A DNA stretch of 64,000 nt. Origin: Clostridia bacterium (GTDB lineage Bacteria > Bacillota > Clostridia > Oscillospirales > CAG-272). The notes under the pieces were generated by a model. The model was not told the origin of the DNA and did no database searches. It saw only the letters and a program-made list of their open reading frames with translations. This document shows, piece after piece, positions 33,370 through 41,282 of the stretch. The stretch lies in NCBI GenBank assembly GCA_017428635.1, contig JAFRQK010000035.1, forward strand, positions 1 to 64,000, read 5' to 3'. How positions within the stretch are numbered: position 1 is the first letter of the stretch; each line of letters starts with the position of its first letter. Made by a program: the position numbers and the translations under genes.

Positions 33370-34239
33370 ATGGAAATAATCAGTCACCGTGAGTTTACGG
33401 AAGAACGCGCGCTTTTTCGCGCGGCTGACGTCTCGGTAGAGGACTGCGTGATAAAGACGGGCGAGTCGCCTCTCAAGCACTCCGTCGGCGTAACTCTTGA
33501 GCGCTCGACGATCGCGTCGAAATACCCGCTTTGGTATTCGGAGGGCGCCGCCGTCAGAAACAGCGTCTTCGAGCCGACCGCGCGCGCGGGGATCTGGTAT
33601 TCGCGCGGCGTTAAGACGGAGGACACGAAGATCCTCGCTCCGAAAACGTTCCGCAGATGCGACGGGATCGAACTTTACGGCGTTGAGATCCCGGACGCGC
33701 AGGAGACGCTCTGGTCGTGCTCGAACGTAAAAGCGCGGGATCTTTCGGCGGCGAACGCCGACTATCTTTTCATGAACTCGTCGGCGGTCTATATCGACGG
33801 GATGACGCTCGTCGGCAGATACGTATTCGACGGCGCGTCGGACGTCGTCATCAGAAACGCGAAGATCGAAACGAAGGACGCCCTCTGGAACTCGAAAAAC
33901 GTCACCGTGTACGATTCGGTGATATCGAGCGAGTATATCGGATGGAACTCCGAGAACGTGACGCTCGTCCGCTGTACCGTTGAAAGTCTGCAGGGGTTCT
34001 GCTACATAAAAAATCTGAAACTCGTCGACTGCCGCCTGCCGGGCACGACGCTCGCGTTCGAATATTCGACCGTGGACGCGGACGTGAAGGGCGGGATCGT
34101 GAGCGTTCTCGACCCCGCGGGCGGCGTGATAAAAGCGGATTCGATAGGAACTCTGACCGTTCGGGACCGATACGCGGACCCGGACGCGACGAAGATCGAC
34201 GCCGCGGTCGAAAGAATGACCGAAGAACCCGAGTTCTGA
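33370..34239 (+). CDS. DUF3737 family right-handed beta-helix protein
   Basis: A 289-residue DUF3737 protein, identified by KYPLWYSEG, ARAGIWYSRG, APKTFRRCDGIEL, ETLWSCSNV, GWNSENVTL, ESLQGFCYI and LAFEYSTVDA in order. Each ~22-residue rung ends in a short loop, the pattern of a parallel beta helix. No signal peptide, so cytoplasmic. Function unknown; common in gut Firmicutes. It starts six bases after the preceding unknown protein and is followed by the aminotransferase. Confidence 0.88.
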   Translation: MEIISHREFTEERALFRAADVSVEDCVIKTGESPLKHSVGVTLERSTIASKYPLWYSEGAAVRNSVFEPTARAGIWYSRGVKTEDTKILAPKTFRRCDGIELYGVEIPDAQETLWSCSNVKARDLSAANADYLFMNSSAVYIDGMTLVGRYVFDGASDVVIRNAKIETKDALWNSKNVTVYDSVISSEYIGWNSENVTLVRCTVESLQGFCYIKNLKLVDCRLPGTTLAFEYSTVDADVKGGIVSVLDPAGGVIKADSIGTLTVRDRYADPDATKIDAAVERMTEEPEF

Positions 34240-34261
34240 TATTAAAAAAGGAGGAAACGGC

Positions 34262-35425
34262 ATGAGTTACGATTTTGATTCCGTGATCGAAAGAAGAGGT
34301 ACCGACTCGGTCAAGTGGTCTGTCGGAGAAGGCGAACTCCCCATGTGGGTGGCCGATATGGATTTCAAAACGGCTCCCGAGATAACGGAGGCGATCCTCT
34401 ACCGCGCCGAACACGGGGTCTACGGCTACACCGAAGTCCCCGACATCTGGTACGAATCGTATATCGGATGGTGGTCGCGCCGCCACGACTTCACGATGAA
34501 AAAAGAGTGGCTCGTTTTTTGCACGGGCGTCGTCCCGGCGATCTCGTCGGCGATAAGAAAGCTGACGACTCCGGGCGAGAACGTGCTGATCCAGACGCCC
34601 GTTTACAACGTTTTCTTCAACTCGATCCTCAACAACGGATGCCGCGTCGTCGAAAACCCGCTGATCTTTGAGGGCGGCGAGTACCGGATGGACTTCGACG
34701 ATCTTGAAAAGAAACTCGCCGATCCGCAGACTACGGTGATGCTCCTTTGCAACCCGCACAACCCGGTCGGCAAGATATGGGACAAAAAAACGCTCGCCGC
34801 GGTCGGCAAAATGGCGTCACGGTGCGGCGTCACGGTGATCTCCGACGAGATCCACTGCGATCTGACGACGCCGGGGGTCGATTACGTTCCGTTCGCGTCC
34901 GTCTCCGACATCTGCCGCGAGACAAGCGTTACCTGCATCGCGCCGACGAAGGCGTTCAACCTCGCGGGGCTCCAGACAGCGGCCGTGTCCGTTCCGGACG
35001 AACGGCTCCGCCACAAGGTGAAAAGAGCGCTCAACACCGACGAGGTAGCCGAGCCCGGCACGTTCGCCGTGACCGCGGCGGTCGCCGCTTTCGAGCGCGG
35101 AGAGGCGTGGCTCGACGAGCTGAGAGCGTACCTGTACGAGAACAGACAGACGGCGGTGAACTTCATCCGCGAGCGGATCCCGACGCTCGCTCCCGTTGAC
35201 GGGGACGCAACGTACCTGCTCTGGGTGAACGTCGCGGGCACGGGTCTGTCCGGCAAGCAGTTCGCAACGGGACTGCGGGAGCAGACCGGTCTGTTCGTAA
35301 CGCCCGGCGCCGCGTACGGCGCGGTCGGCCGCGATTTCTTCCGGATCAATTTCGCTTGCCCGCGCTCCGTCCTTCAGGACGGCCTCGACCGGCTTGAGAG
35401 ATATGCGAATTCGATAAAAGAATAA
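34262..35425 (+). CDS. MalY/PatB family PLP-dependent aminotransferase
   Basis: A 387-residue fold type I PLP enzyme. GELPMWVADMDFKTAPEI opens the family, CNPHNPVGKIW and SDEIHCDL position the cofactor, and the PLP lysine is in APTKAFNLAGLQ (about residue 235). MalY/PatB enzymes are cystathionine/C-S beta-lyases that release homocysteine, pyruvate and ammonia. AAAAAAGGAGG lies ahead of the ATG. It follows the DUF3737 gene by 22 bases, which also occurs in other genomes as I recall. Confidence 0.9.
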   Translation: MSYDFDSVIERRGTDSVKWSVGEGELPMWVADMDFKTAPEITEAILYRAEHGVYGYTEVPDIWYESYIGWWSRRHDFTMKKEWLVFCTGVVPAISSAIRKLTTPGENVLIQTPVYNVFFNSILNNGCRVVENPLIFEGGEYRMDFDDLEKKLADPQTTVMLLCNPHNPVGKIWDKKTLAAVGKMASRCGVTVISDEIHCDLTTPGVDYVPFASVSDICRETSVTCIAPTKAFNLAGLQTAAVSVPDERLRHKVKRALNTDEVAEPGTFAVTAAVAAFERGEAWLDELRAYLYENRQTAVNFIRERIPTLAPVDGDATYLLWVNVAGTGLSGKQFATGLREQTGLFVTPGAAYGAVGRDFFRINFACPRSVLQDGLDRLERYANSIKE

Positions 35426-35447
35426 CGCGTCGAAGAGGCGCAATTAA

Positions 35448-35478
35448 CGACTCCCGTGACAAAACGTCACGGGAGTCG
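35448..35478 (+). terminator. Hairpin after the aminotransferase gene
   Basis: CGACTCCCGTGAC-AAAAC-GTCACGGGAGTCG, a 13-bp perfect stem 22 bases past the stop. No U-tract follows, so stopping strength is uncertain. Confidence 0.55.
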
Positions 35479-35489
35479 GATTGATATAA

Positions 35490-35646
35490 GGTTCGGACGC
35501 CTGAGAGGCGTCCCTACGGACTTTATTCATAAACACGCATATTTTATGTTAAATGATCATCCTCATTCCCGACTGTAGGGAGGGCACTTTGCCCTCCGCA
35601 CCTTAGATTATGCTTGCACCGCAAGCAGATGCGCCGTAAGGCGCAT
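35490..35646. repeat. Cluster of four short hairpins
   Basis: GGACGCCT-GAG-AGGCGTCC (35494-35512), GGAGGGCA-CTT-TGCCCTCC (35579-35597), TGCTTGC-ACC-GCAAGCA (35611-35627) and ATGCGCC-GTAA-GGCGCAT (35629-35646). The first (inverted) and second share the flanks GTAG and G(A/C)ACC. The stretch between carries AT-rich sequence without a gene. Confidence 0.75.
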
Positions 35647-36747
35647 TTATTTTAGAATCTCGAGTATCTCCTGAAACTCCGGCTTCGCTTTGAATTCCTC
35701 TGACAGCGGATAGTGTTTTGTCATCAATTCATACATCCGTTTGCTCAAACTCAAATCGCGAAAACGTTCCTCGCGCTCATATAACAGAGCGAGTCTTTCC
35801 GCCTCGGGAAGGGTGTCAAACAGCACCGCCTGTTCGGCGGCGAGACGAAGATAATGAAACGCCTCTTCGATATCTCCGATCTCCGCGTACAGATGACCCA
35901 AATGACCGTAATTATAAATCAGATGAATTCTGTTTTTAGACGGATGGGTTTCGGAATCGGTCATCCGGAAGATACCGTTCAGATGTTTAATGACTTCGAT
36001 CTTATACTCGGGGATAAAGGCCATATCATAATAACAATAACTGATAATCGTATTCTGCAGAAGGTATGACAGTTCTTCAATGGCGCGCTGTCTGTTTTCG
36101 TACCACTTTTGAAAGTCGTGGTTTTTCGGGTCAAAGTCAAGATCGGGAAGAACGGATTCTTTAGAATCGCTCATTGACGGTAAGCTGTCAGCGATGGTTT
36201 TTGCCTGTTGCAAGTATTCTTTATCGAATCCATAACACTGATATTTATGCATAAGGTGTTCGATCATCAAACGTTTTGAGCGGATCCGTATCGCGTCGTC
36301 AGTGCAGTATTTTTGGATTTTCTCGTAAAAGGCGGCCATTTGATTTGAGATTTGTTCGTGATCCTGTTTTGTTTCGCCGCCTTTTACAATTTGCAGCAGT
36401 TCCATATACCTAACGAGGATAGGGTACTCGTTCGGAAACTCATTTACGGCTTTTTTGTATTCGGTCATGACAGAGAGAGCATCTTTTAATTTCATATTGT
36501 CAAACAGATCAAGATACTTTTTTACTCTTTGTTCAATACGGACTCTGTCTGTCCCGAGCAAAACGTCGACGGTGACGCCGAAGAAAGAAGATATTACCGG
36601 AAGCATCGTAATATCCGGATAACTTTCTCCCCGTTCCCATTTGCTGACCGTCTGAAACGAAATGCCGAGTTCGTCGGCGAGCGCTTCCTGCGTCAGGTCT
36701 TTTTCTTTTCTCAAGTGTTTAACGTTTTCGCTGAAGCAGATATTCAT
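35647..36747 (-). CDS. XRE-type regulator with C-terminal TPR-like helical domain
   Basis: A 366-residue protein. N-terminal HTH: ENVKHLRKEKDLTQEALADELGISFQTVSKWERGESYPDI-type pattern (about residues 5-55), then an all-helical remainder with features of tetratricopeptide-like repeats (about 90-366), as in Rgg/PlcR-like or AimR-like regulators that sense a peptide. The ATG at 36747 has GGAG about eight bases before; an upstream ATG at 36819 would include the promoter. The gene is visibly more AT-rich than its neighbours and lies between two hairpin clusters, which suggests acquisition. Confidence 0.85.
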   Translation of the reverse strand: MNICFSENVKHLRKEKDLTQEALADELGISFQTVSKWERGESYPDITMLPVISSFFGVTVDVLLGTDRVRIEQRVKKYLDLFDNMKLKDALSVMTEYKKAVNEFPNEYPILVRYMELLQIVKGGETKQDHEQISNQMAAFYEKIQKYCTDDAIRIRSKRLMIEHLMHKYQCYGFDKEYLQQAKTIADSLPSMSDSKESVLPDLDFDPKNHDFQKWYENRQRAIEELSYLLQNTIISYCYYDMAFIPEYKIEVIKHLNGIFRMTDSETHPSKNRIHLIYNYGHLGHLYAEIGDIEEAFHYLRLAAEQAVLFDTLPEAERLALLYEREERFRDLSLSKRMYELMTKHYPLSEEFKAKPEFQEILEILK

Positions 36748-36795
36748 TTGTTTTTCTCCGATCCGATCAAGTATTCGGCGATATCGTCTGATCAA

Positions 36796-36847
36796 ATCAT
36801 ACATCAATACCCGATTCAATTCAATAACATTTTTGTTGAATTGATTC
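36796..36847 (-). promoter_or_regulatory. Promoter and dyad operator of the XRE-TPR gene
   Basis: TTGAAT (36824-36819), 17-base spacer, TATGAT (36801-36796) on the minus strand. A dyad GATTCAATTCAA / TTGAATTGATTC (36813-36824 and 36836-36847, 11 of 12 paired) covers the -35 box, consistent with autoregulation. Confidence 0.7.
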
Positions 36848-36930
36848 TACGGACAGGAGAATTATTCACCAGATACAAGAATTCAATTTAAAAACCATAT
36901 GTTTTTTTATTTAGAATTTGGGAGATTGTT

Positions 36931-37053
36931 GAATGAATTGATTTCCGCATCGTTGTGCGGAAATCATGAATTGCGCCCGGCGGGCGCATGAATTGAGCCC
37001 CGCGCCTTTCGGGCCGCGGGGCTCGTGAATTGATTTTGCGCATGCGCAAAATC
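36931..37053. repeat. Array of four different hairpins joined by the constant 9-mer C(A/G)TGAATTG
   Basis: Stems: ATTTCCGCA/TGCGGAAAT (36941-36964), TGCGCCC-GGC-GGGCGCA (36972-36988), AGCCCCGCG/CGCGGGGCT (36996-37023), ATTTTGCGCATGCGCAAAAT (37033-37052). Between them stand ATGAATTG at 36933-36940, 36966-36973, 36988-36995 and GTGAATTG at 37025-37032. The array fills the gap between the XRE-TPR gene and the lipoate ligase stop codon. Confidence 0.85.
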
Positions 37054-37054
37054 A

Positions 37055-38035
37055 TTACATATCTTTCGTAACTTCCCCCGCGAGGGAGGAATTGTCGACG
37101 CCCCAGATCGCGAGGCGGGAGGTTTTGATCCTTTCGGCGACGGAGTTTTTTTCAAACGGAGTGCCGACGAGGTCGGAAAGCGCGTCGGTGCCGCCCCCCG
37201 AGAAGAAATCTCCCTGTGCGGCGACGTCTTTTATAATTCCGTTTTTGACGGAAAACAGAAGTTTCACCGTCCCGCCGGGAAACCGGCAGGCTTTTTCGAC
37301 GTCGAACGCCGGGGAGTGCATAAAGACCGAGTCTCGCCCGCGGAAGTGCTCGTCGGCGAGCTTTTCGATCCGCTTGCGGTCTTCGTCCGTCAGCCCGTAT
37401 TTCTCCATGCTGCCCGTGATTTCGGCGATCCGGTCGACGAGTTCTTCGGCGAAACGCTCCGACGTCATATCGAGCCCCGCCGTCGCCTTTATGTTCGTAA
37501 CGCGGTCGCGGACCGATTTGATGCTTTTCGACGTTATCTTGTACTCCGGCGGCCGCGACGCCCGTTCCATCATACAGAGGTCGGTGTCGAAGAGAAGGGA
37601 ACCGTGGTGGACCGTTTTCCCGCCGAGTTTGAACTGCGCGTTGCCGGAGATCTTTTTGCCGTCCAGGAGCATGTCGTTCCGACCGCTGATCACGGCGGGC
37701 ACGCCCATTTTGTTCAGCGCTTCGGCGACCGGTCTCATATATTCAGAGAAATCGATGAGGTCGCCGCCATTTTCGATAAAGGTGTACTGGAAGCCGCCCT
37801 CGTCGGTATATATCGTCCCGCCGCCCGAGAGGCGGCGCGTTATTTTTATTCCCGCCTCTCTTGCAAAGGCGAGATCGACTTCCTCGAAAACGTTCTGATA
37901 CTTGCCGATCATCAGCGTCGGCGTCGTCGACCAGAGCATGAAAACGGGCGCCCCAAGATCCCGCTCCGCTGCAAAGTAGTATTCCGCGCCGAAATTGAAG
38001 GCGGCGTCCCGCGAGCCGGTGTCAACGAAGATCAT
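37055..38035 (-). CDS. lplA: Lipoate-protein ligase, LplA/LplJ type
   Basis: A 326-residue ligase that activates lipoate with ATP and attaches it to a lysine of a lipoyl domain. RRLSGGGTIYTDEGG at residues 67-81 is the ligase loop, but the usual HDxGN reads TDEGG. The catalytic lysine is in GKKISGNAQ (Lys128). The C-terminal ~90 residues form the LplA accessory domain, and KSIKSVRDRVTNI is LplJ-like. It overlaps lipA by four bases and is the last gene of the cassette. Confidence 0.88.
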   Translation of the reverse strand: MIFVDTGSRDAAFNFGAEYYFAAERDLGAPVFMLWSTTPTLMIGKYQNVFEEVDLAFAREAGIKITRRLSGGGTIYTDEGGFQYTFIENGGDLIDFSEYMRPVAEALNKMGVPAVISGRNDMLLDGKKISGNAQFKLGGKTVHHGSLLFDTDLCMMERASRPPEYKITSKSIKSVRDRVTNIKATAGLDMTSERFAEELVDRIAEITGSMEKYGLTDEDRKRIEKLADEHFRGRDSVFMHSPAFDVEKACRFPGGTVKLLFSVKNGIIKDVAAQGDFFSGGGTDALSDLVGTPFEKNSVAERIKTSRLAIWGVDNSSLAGEVTKDM

Positions 38036-38910
38036 AACGTTTCATTCCTTTTTTGCACCGCTTCCCTCAGCATATCGCCCGCCATATACGACGAGCGCGC
38101 GAGCGGGTGAGCCGTCACCGAGAGGAATCCGAGCGAGAGGGCGCAGTCTTTGTATTCTTCGAACTTCTCCGGCGTCACGTATTCTGCGACGGGAAGGTGC
38201 TCCGCCGTCGGCGCGAGATACTGTCCGAGGGTGAGCAGGTCGCATCCTGTCGCTCTGACGTCGCGGATCAGTTCTTTAACTTCTTCTTCCGTCTCGCCGA
38301 GACCGACCATGAACGCGGTTTTTACAAAGCTGCCCCTCGAGTGTTCTTTCAGATATTTTAAAACGGCGAGCGATCTTTCGTATACCGCCTGCGGTCTTGC
38401 GGCGGGGTAAAGCCTTCTCACGGTCTCCACGTTGTGGCCGATGACCTCGGGGTTCGCGGCGATCACGGTATCGAGCGCTTTTTCGTCCCCCTTGAGGTCG
38501 GGTATCAGCACTTCGACCGTCGCGCCGGTCGTCTCTTTTATAGCGCGGACGCAGTCGGCGAAGACGGACGCTCCGCCGCCCTGCAGGTCGTCCCTCGTCA
38601 CGCTCGTCACGACGGCGTGGGAGAGGCCGAGCGTCTTCACCGCCTCAGACAGGCGGCGCGGCTCGTCGGGATCTGGCGGCGCGGGAACTCCCGGATCGAC
38701 TTCGCAGAAACGGCAGTTGCGCGTGCAGCGCTTGCCGAGGATCATAAAGGTCGCGCTGCCGCATTTGCTGCATTTTCCGATGTTCGGGCAGCCGCTCTCG
38801 CGGCATACCGTATTGAGCTCGAGCCGGTCGGCGAGATCGTAAACCGACCGCACCTCGCTCATGTTATAACTGACTCTGAGCCAGTCAGGTTTTTTTGTCA
38901 AATCTTTCAT
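38032..38910 (-). CDS. lipA: Lipoyl synthase
   Basis: A 292-residue radical SAM enzyme that inserts two sulphurs into octanoyl on a carrier domain. Auxiliary cluster CRESGCPNIGKC near residue 35, and the radical SAM set CTRNCRFC near 62, both present. The Ser of RSSYMAGDM near the C-terminus, ligand of the auxiliary cluster, is present (RSSY). It overlaps the lipoyl-domain gene and the lplA gene by four bases each. Confidence 0.94.
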   Translation of the reverse strand: MKDLTKKPDWLRVSYNMSEVRSVYDLADRLELNTVCRESGCPNIGKCSKCGSATFMILGKRCTRNCRFCEVDPGVPAPPDPDEPRRLSEAVKTLGLSHAVVTSVTRDDLQGGGASVFADCVRAIKETTGATVEVLIPDLKGDEKALDTVIAANPEVIGHNVETVRRLYPAARPQAVYERSLAVLKYLKEHSRGSFVKTAFMVGLGETEEEVKELIRDVRATGCDLLTLGQYLAPTAEHLPVAEYVTPEKFEEYKDCALSLGFLSVTAHPLARSSYMAGDMLREAVQKRNETL

Positions 38911-39149
38911 TCGGCGGTCTCCGCTTCGAAAAGAGGCGCGCCGACGGCGACCTCGTCGCCCTCGTCGGCGAGCAGACGCAGGACGGTCAGGTCCTGTTCC
39001 GCCTCGACCGCGCTGACCGCCTTTTCCGTCTCGGTCTCGAACAGCTCGAAGCCCTTTTTGACCTGTTGCCCCTCTTCCACGTTCCAGCGGCAGAGGACGG
39101 CGGAGGTCATTCCTTTTTTGAGTTCAGGCATCGTGACCGTAATCTTCAT
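38907..39149 (-). CDS. Free-standing lipoyl-domain protein
   Basis: An 80-residue biotinyl/lipoyl-attachment domain with nothing else. The lipoyl-lysine is Lys43 in the turn ETEKAV, and VEEGQQVKKGFELFETE is the standard strand before it; EGDEVAVGAPLF is the symmetric second half. It resembles the lipoyl domain of an E2 acyltransferase rather than the ~125-residue GcvH. The gene sits between two ligases and lipA, so it is the likely substrate of all three. No dehydrogenase, glycine-cleavage or heterodisulphide gene is in the window to say what it carries. Confidence 0.85.
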   Translation of the reverse strand: MKITVTMPELKKGMTSAVLCRWNVEEGQQVKKGFELFETETEKAVSAVEAEQDLTVLRLLADEGDEVAVGAPLFEAETAE

Positions 39150-39179
39150 ATATAACTCCTTGATAGACAGTTGTCAAAT

Positions 39180-40130
39180 TTATGTTTTCCCCGTGAGGAT
39201 GAATCTCTCGAGAAGAACGGCGTCGGGCTCCGCGACGCCCGCTTCCGTCAGCGCGCGGTGGGTCGCTCCGGGCGCGAGCGGCGCTCCGGCGAGTTTGTTT
39301 ATCTGTTCGGCGAACGCGCCTTCGGCGCGGACCGCGATGATCGCGCCTTTTCCCGACTCGTAAGAGAGAGTCAGCGACCCGCGCGCCGTTTCGCACTTTC
39401 CCGAAAAAGCGAATTTCGGGTTCTCGCCGTACGTCCGGCCGTCGGATGCGTACTTTCCGGCGAGATCCGAGACGGCGAAGAGATCGAAGCCGTCCTCCGT
39501 CTGCCATCCGTACGCCCCGCCGAGCGCGGCTTTGACCGCCCCGACGAACTCATCCGTCGAAGTACCCGGCAGGAAAGCGGAAATATTCGCGACGGGTGAT
39601 TTCCGGCTTGCGATCCCGCCTGAGACGAACGCGTCGCCCGAAACCGACGAGGTCAGCGAGCGAAGAGCGTCGAGATCCGTGTCGAACAGAAGAGTCGCGT
39701 GGTGGATCTCCCGGTCTCCTACCGCGGCTCTCGCGCTTCCGGAGATCTTATACCCTCCCGCCGTGACGTCCGAGCCGCCGCCGACTTCCGCCGGGATCCC
39801 GATCCTGCCGAGAGCCGCCGCGAGTTTTTCGGGCAGAAGAAGCGTGTCGATCCCGTCGGGCCCTTTGCGGGTGATATACGATACGTTTACGTTTCCTTCA
39901 TCGTGGTATACCGTCCCGCCCCCGGTGATCCGGCGCAGGACGGGGACGCCGCGCTCGCGCGCCGCGATAACGTCCGTCTCGCGGAAAACGTTCTGAAATC
40001 TCCCGCAGACGACCGCAGGAGAATCGCGCCAGACGATGAGGACTTCGTCGCTTCCCGTATTGCGGACCATGTATTCTTCAAACGCGAGGTTGAACGCGGG
40101 ATCGCGCCGCGTCGATTCGATCTTTTTCAT
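39180..40130 (-). CDS. Lipoate-protein ligase A family protein (second paralogue)
   Basis: A 316-residue protein of the LplA family with the canonical loop RRITGGGTVYHDEGN at residues 66-80 and the catalytic lysine in GGYKISGSA (Lys128). The two ligases share the N-terminal fold but differ clearly: this one keeps HDEGN and lacks the KSVRxRVTN segment (it reads SRKSPVANI). It may prefer octanoate, feeding LipA, or transfer from another carrier. It starts one base after the tgt stop and is followed by the lipoyl-domain gene after 30 bases. Confidence 0.85.
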   Translation of the reverse strand: MKKIESTRRDPAFNLAFEEYMVRNTGSDEVLIVWRDSPAVVCGRFQNVFRETDVIAARERGVPVLRRITGGGTVYHDEGNVNVSYITRKGPDGIDTLLLPEKLAAALGRIGIPAEVGGGSDVTAGGYKISGSARAAVGDREIHHATLLFDTDLDALRSLTSSVSGDAFVSGGIASRKSPVANISAFLPGTSTDEFVGAVKAALGGAYGWQTEDGFDLFAVSDLAGKYASDGRTYGENPKFAFSGKCETARGSLTLSYESGKGAIIAVRAEGAFAEQINKLAGAPLAPGATHRALTEAGVAEPDAVLLERFILTGKT

Positions 40131-40131
40131 A

Positions 40132-41274
40132 CTAATCCGGATTCCTCTCGGCGACGAGATCGTGATACTCGTTGTAGAACGACTCGAAACGGTCCTCGTC
40201 CATCGCCTCTCTTATCGAGCGGGTGAATTCGTTGTAGAAGTGGATGCTGTGCGTGACGGCGAGGCGCATCCCGAGCGCCTCTTTCGCCTTGATGAGGTGG
40301 CGGATATACGCCCTGCTGTGGTTGCGGCACGCCTCGCACGTGCAGTTTCCGTCTATCGGTCTGTCGTCGCGCGCGTATTTCTCGTTCAGAAGATTCATTT
40401 TTCCGTTCCACGTGAACACGTTTCCGTGGCGCGCGTTGCGCGACGGCATCACGCAGTCGAAAAAGTCGATCCCGCGGTGGACCGCCTCGATGATGTTCTG
40501 CGGCGTTCCGACGCCCATCAGGTATCTAGGTTTGTCCTCGGGCATATAGGGCTCGACCTGCTCGATCGTTTCGTACATCTCCTCGACCGTCTCGCCGACA
40601 GCGAGACCGCCGATCGCGTATCCCTCGCACGGGATCTCGCGGATGCGCTTCATGTGCTCGATCCGCAGGTCCGCGTACGTGCTGCCCTGATTGATCCCGA
40701 AGAGGAACTGCTCGGGGTTGACCGCTCCTTCCTCGGCTTTCAGCCGGTCGAGTTCGGCGCGGCATCTTTGCAGCCACCGCGCGGTGCGCTCGCACGATCT
40801 TTTCGTGTAATTGTATTCGGCGGGATTCTCGATGCACTCGTCGAACGCCATCGCGATCGTCGAACCGAGATTCGACTGTATCCGCATGCTCTCCTCGGGA
40901 CCCATGAAGATCCGCTTGCCGTCGATGTGGGAGGCGAAATAGACGCCTTCCTCCTTGATCCGGCGGAGTTTAGCGAGAGAGAAGACCTGGAACCCGCCGC
41001 TGTCTGTGAGGACGGGGCCGTCCCATCCGGTGAATTTGCGGATACCGCCCATGTCGCGGACGAGCTCGTCGCCCGGGCGAAGGTGCAGGTGGTAAGTGTT
41101 AGAGAGCATCACGCGGCAGTCGTTTGCTTTGAGATCGTACGCCGAAAGGCCGCCTTTGATCGCGCCGCACGTTGCGACGTTCATAAAGACGGGCGTTTCG
41201 ATTTCGCCGTGCGGGGTTTTCAGCACCCCGCGCCGCGCTCTTGATTTTTTTTCTTTTTTCTTCAGAATGAACAT
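40132..41274 (-). CDS. tgt: tRNA-guanine transglycosylase
   Basis: A 380-residue TIM-barrel enzyme that swaps guanine 34 for preQ1 in GUN anticodon tRNAs. DSGGFQVFSLAKL holds the nucleophile's neighbourhood, GLAVGE the guanine-binding loop, and CTCEACRNHSRAYIRHLI the zinc site. Full length. It lies in the position where many Firmicutes have miaA, immediately behind mutL. Confidence 0.95.
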   Translation of the reverse strand: MFILKKKEKKSRARRGVLKTPHGEIETPVFMNVATCGAIKGGLSAYDLKANDCRVMLSNTYHLHLRPGDELVRDMGGIRKFTGWDGPVLTDSGGFQVFSLAKLRRIKEEGVYFASHIDGKRIFMGPEESMRIQSNLGSTIAMAFDECIENPAEYNYTKRSCERTARWLQRCRAELDRLKAEEGAVNPEQFLFGINQGSTYADLRIEHMKRIREIPCEGYAIGGLAVGETVEEMYETIEQVEPYMPEDKPRYLMGVGTPQNIIEAVHRGIDFFDCVMPSRNARHGNVFTWNGKMNLLNEKYARDDRPIDGNCTCEACRNHSRAYIRHLIKAKEALGMRLAVTHSIHFYNEFTRSIREAMDEDRFESFYNEYHDLVAERNPD

Positions 41275-41282
41275 GGCCCTAC

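Noticed and set aside
35448-35478. A riboswitch or small RNA after the aminotransferase gene
   Set aside because: It is only a simple perfect hairpin at a gene end; terminator-like or repeat-like explanations suffice.
36931-37053. Short CRISPR array
   Set aside because: The constant part is only nine bases, the 'spacers' are perfect palindromes of different lengths, and no cas gene is present.
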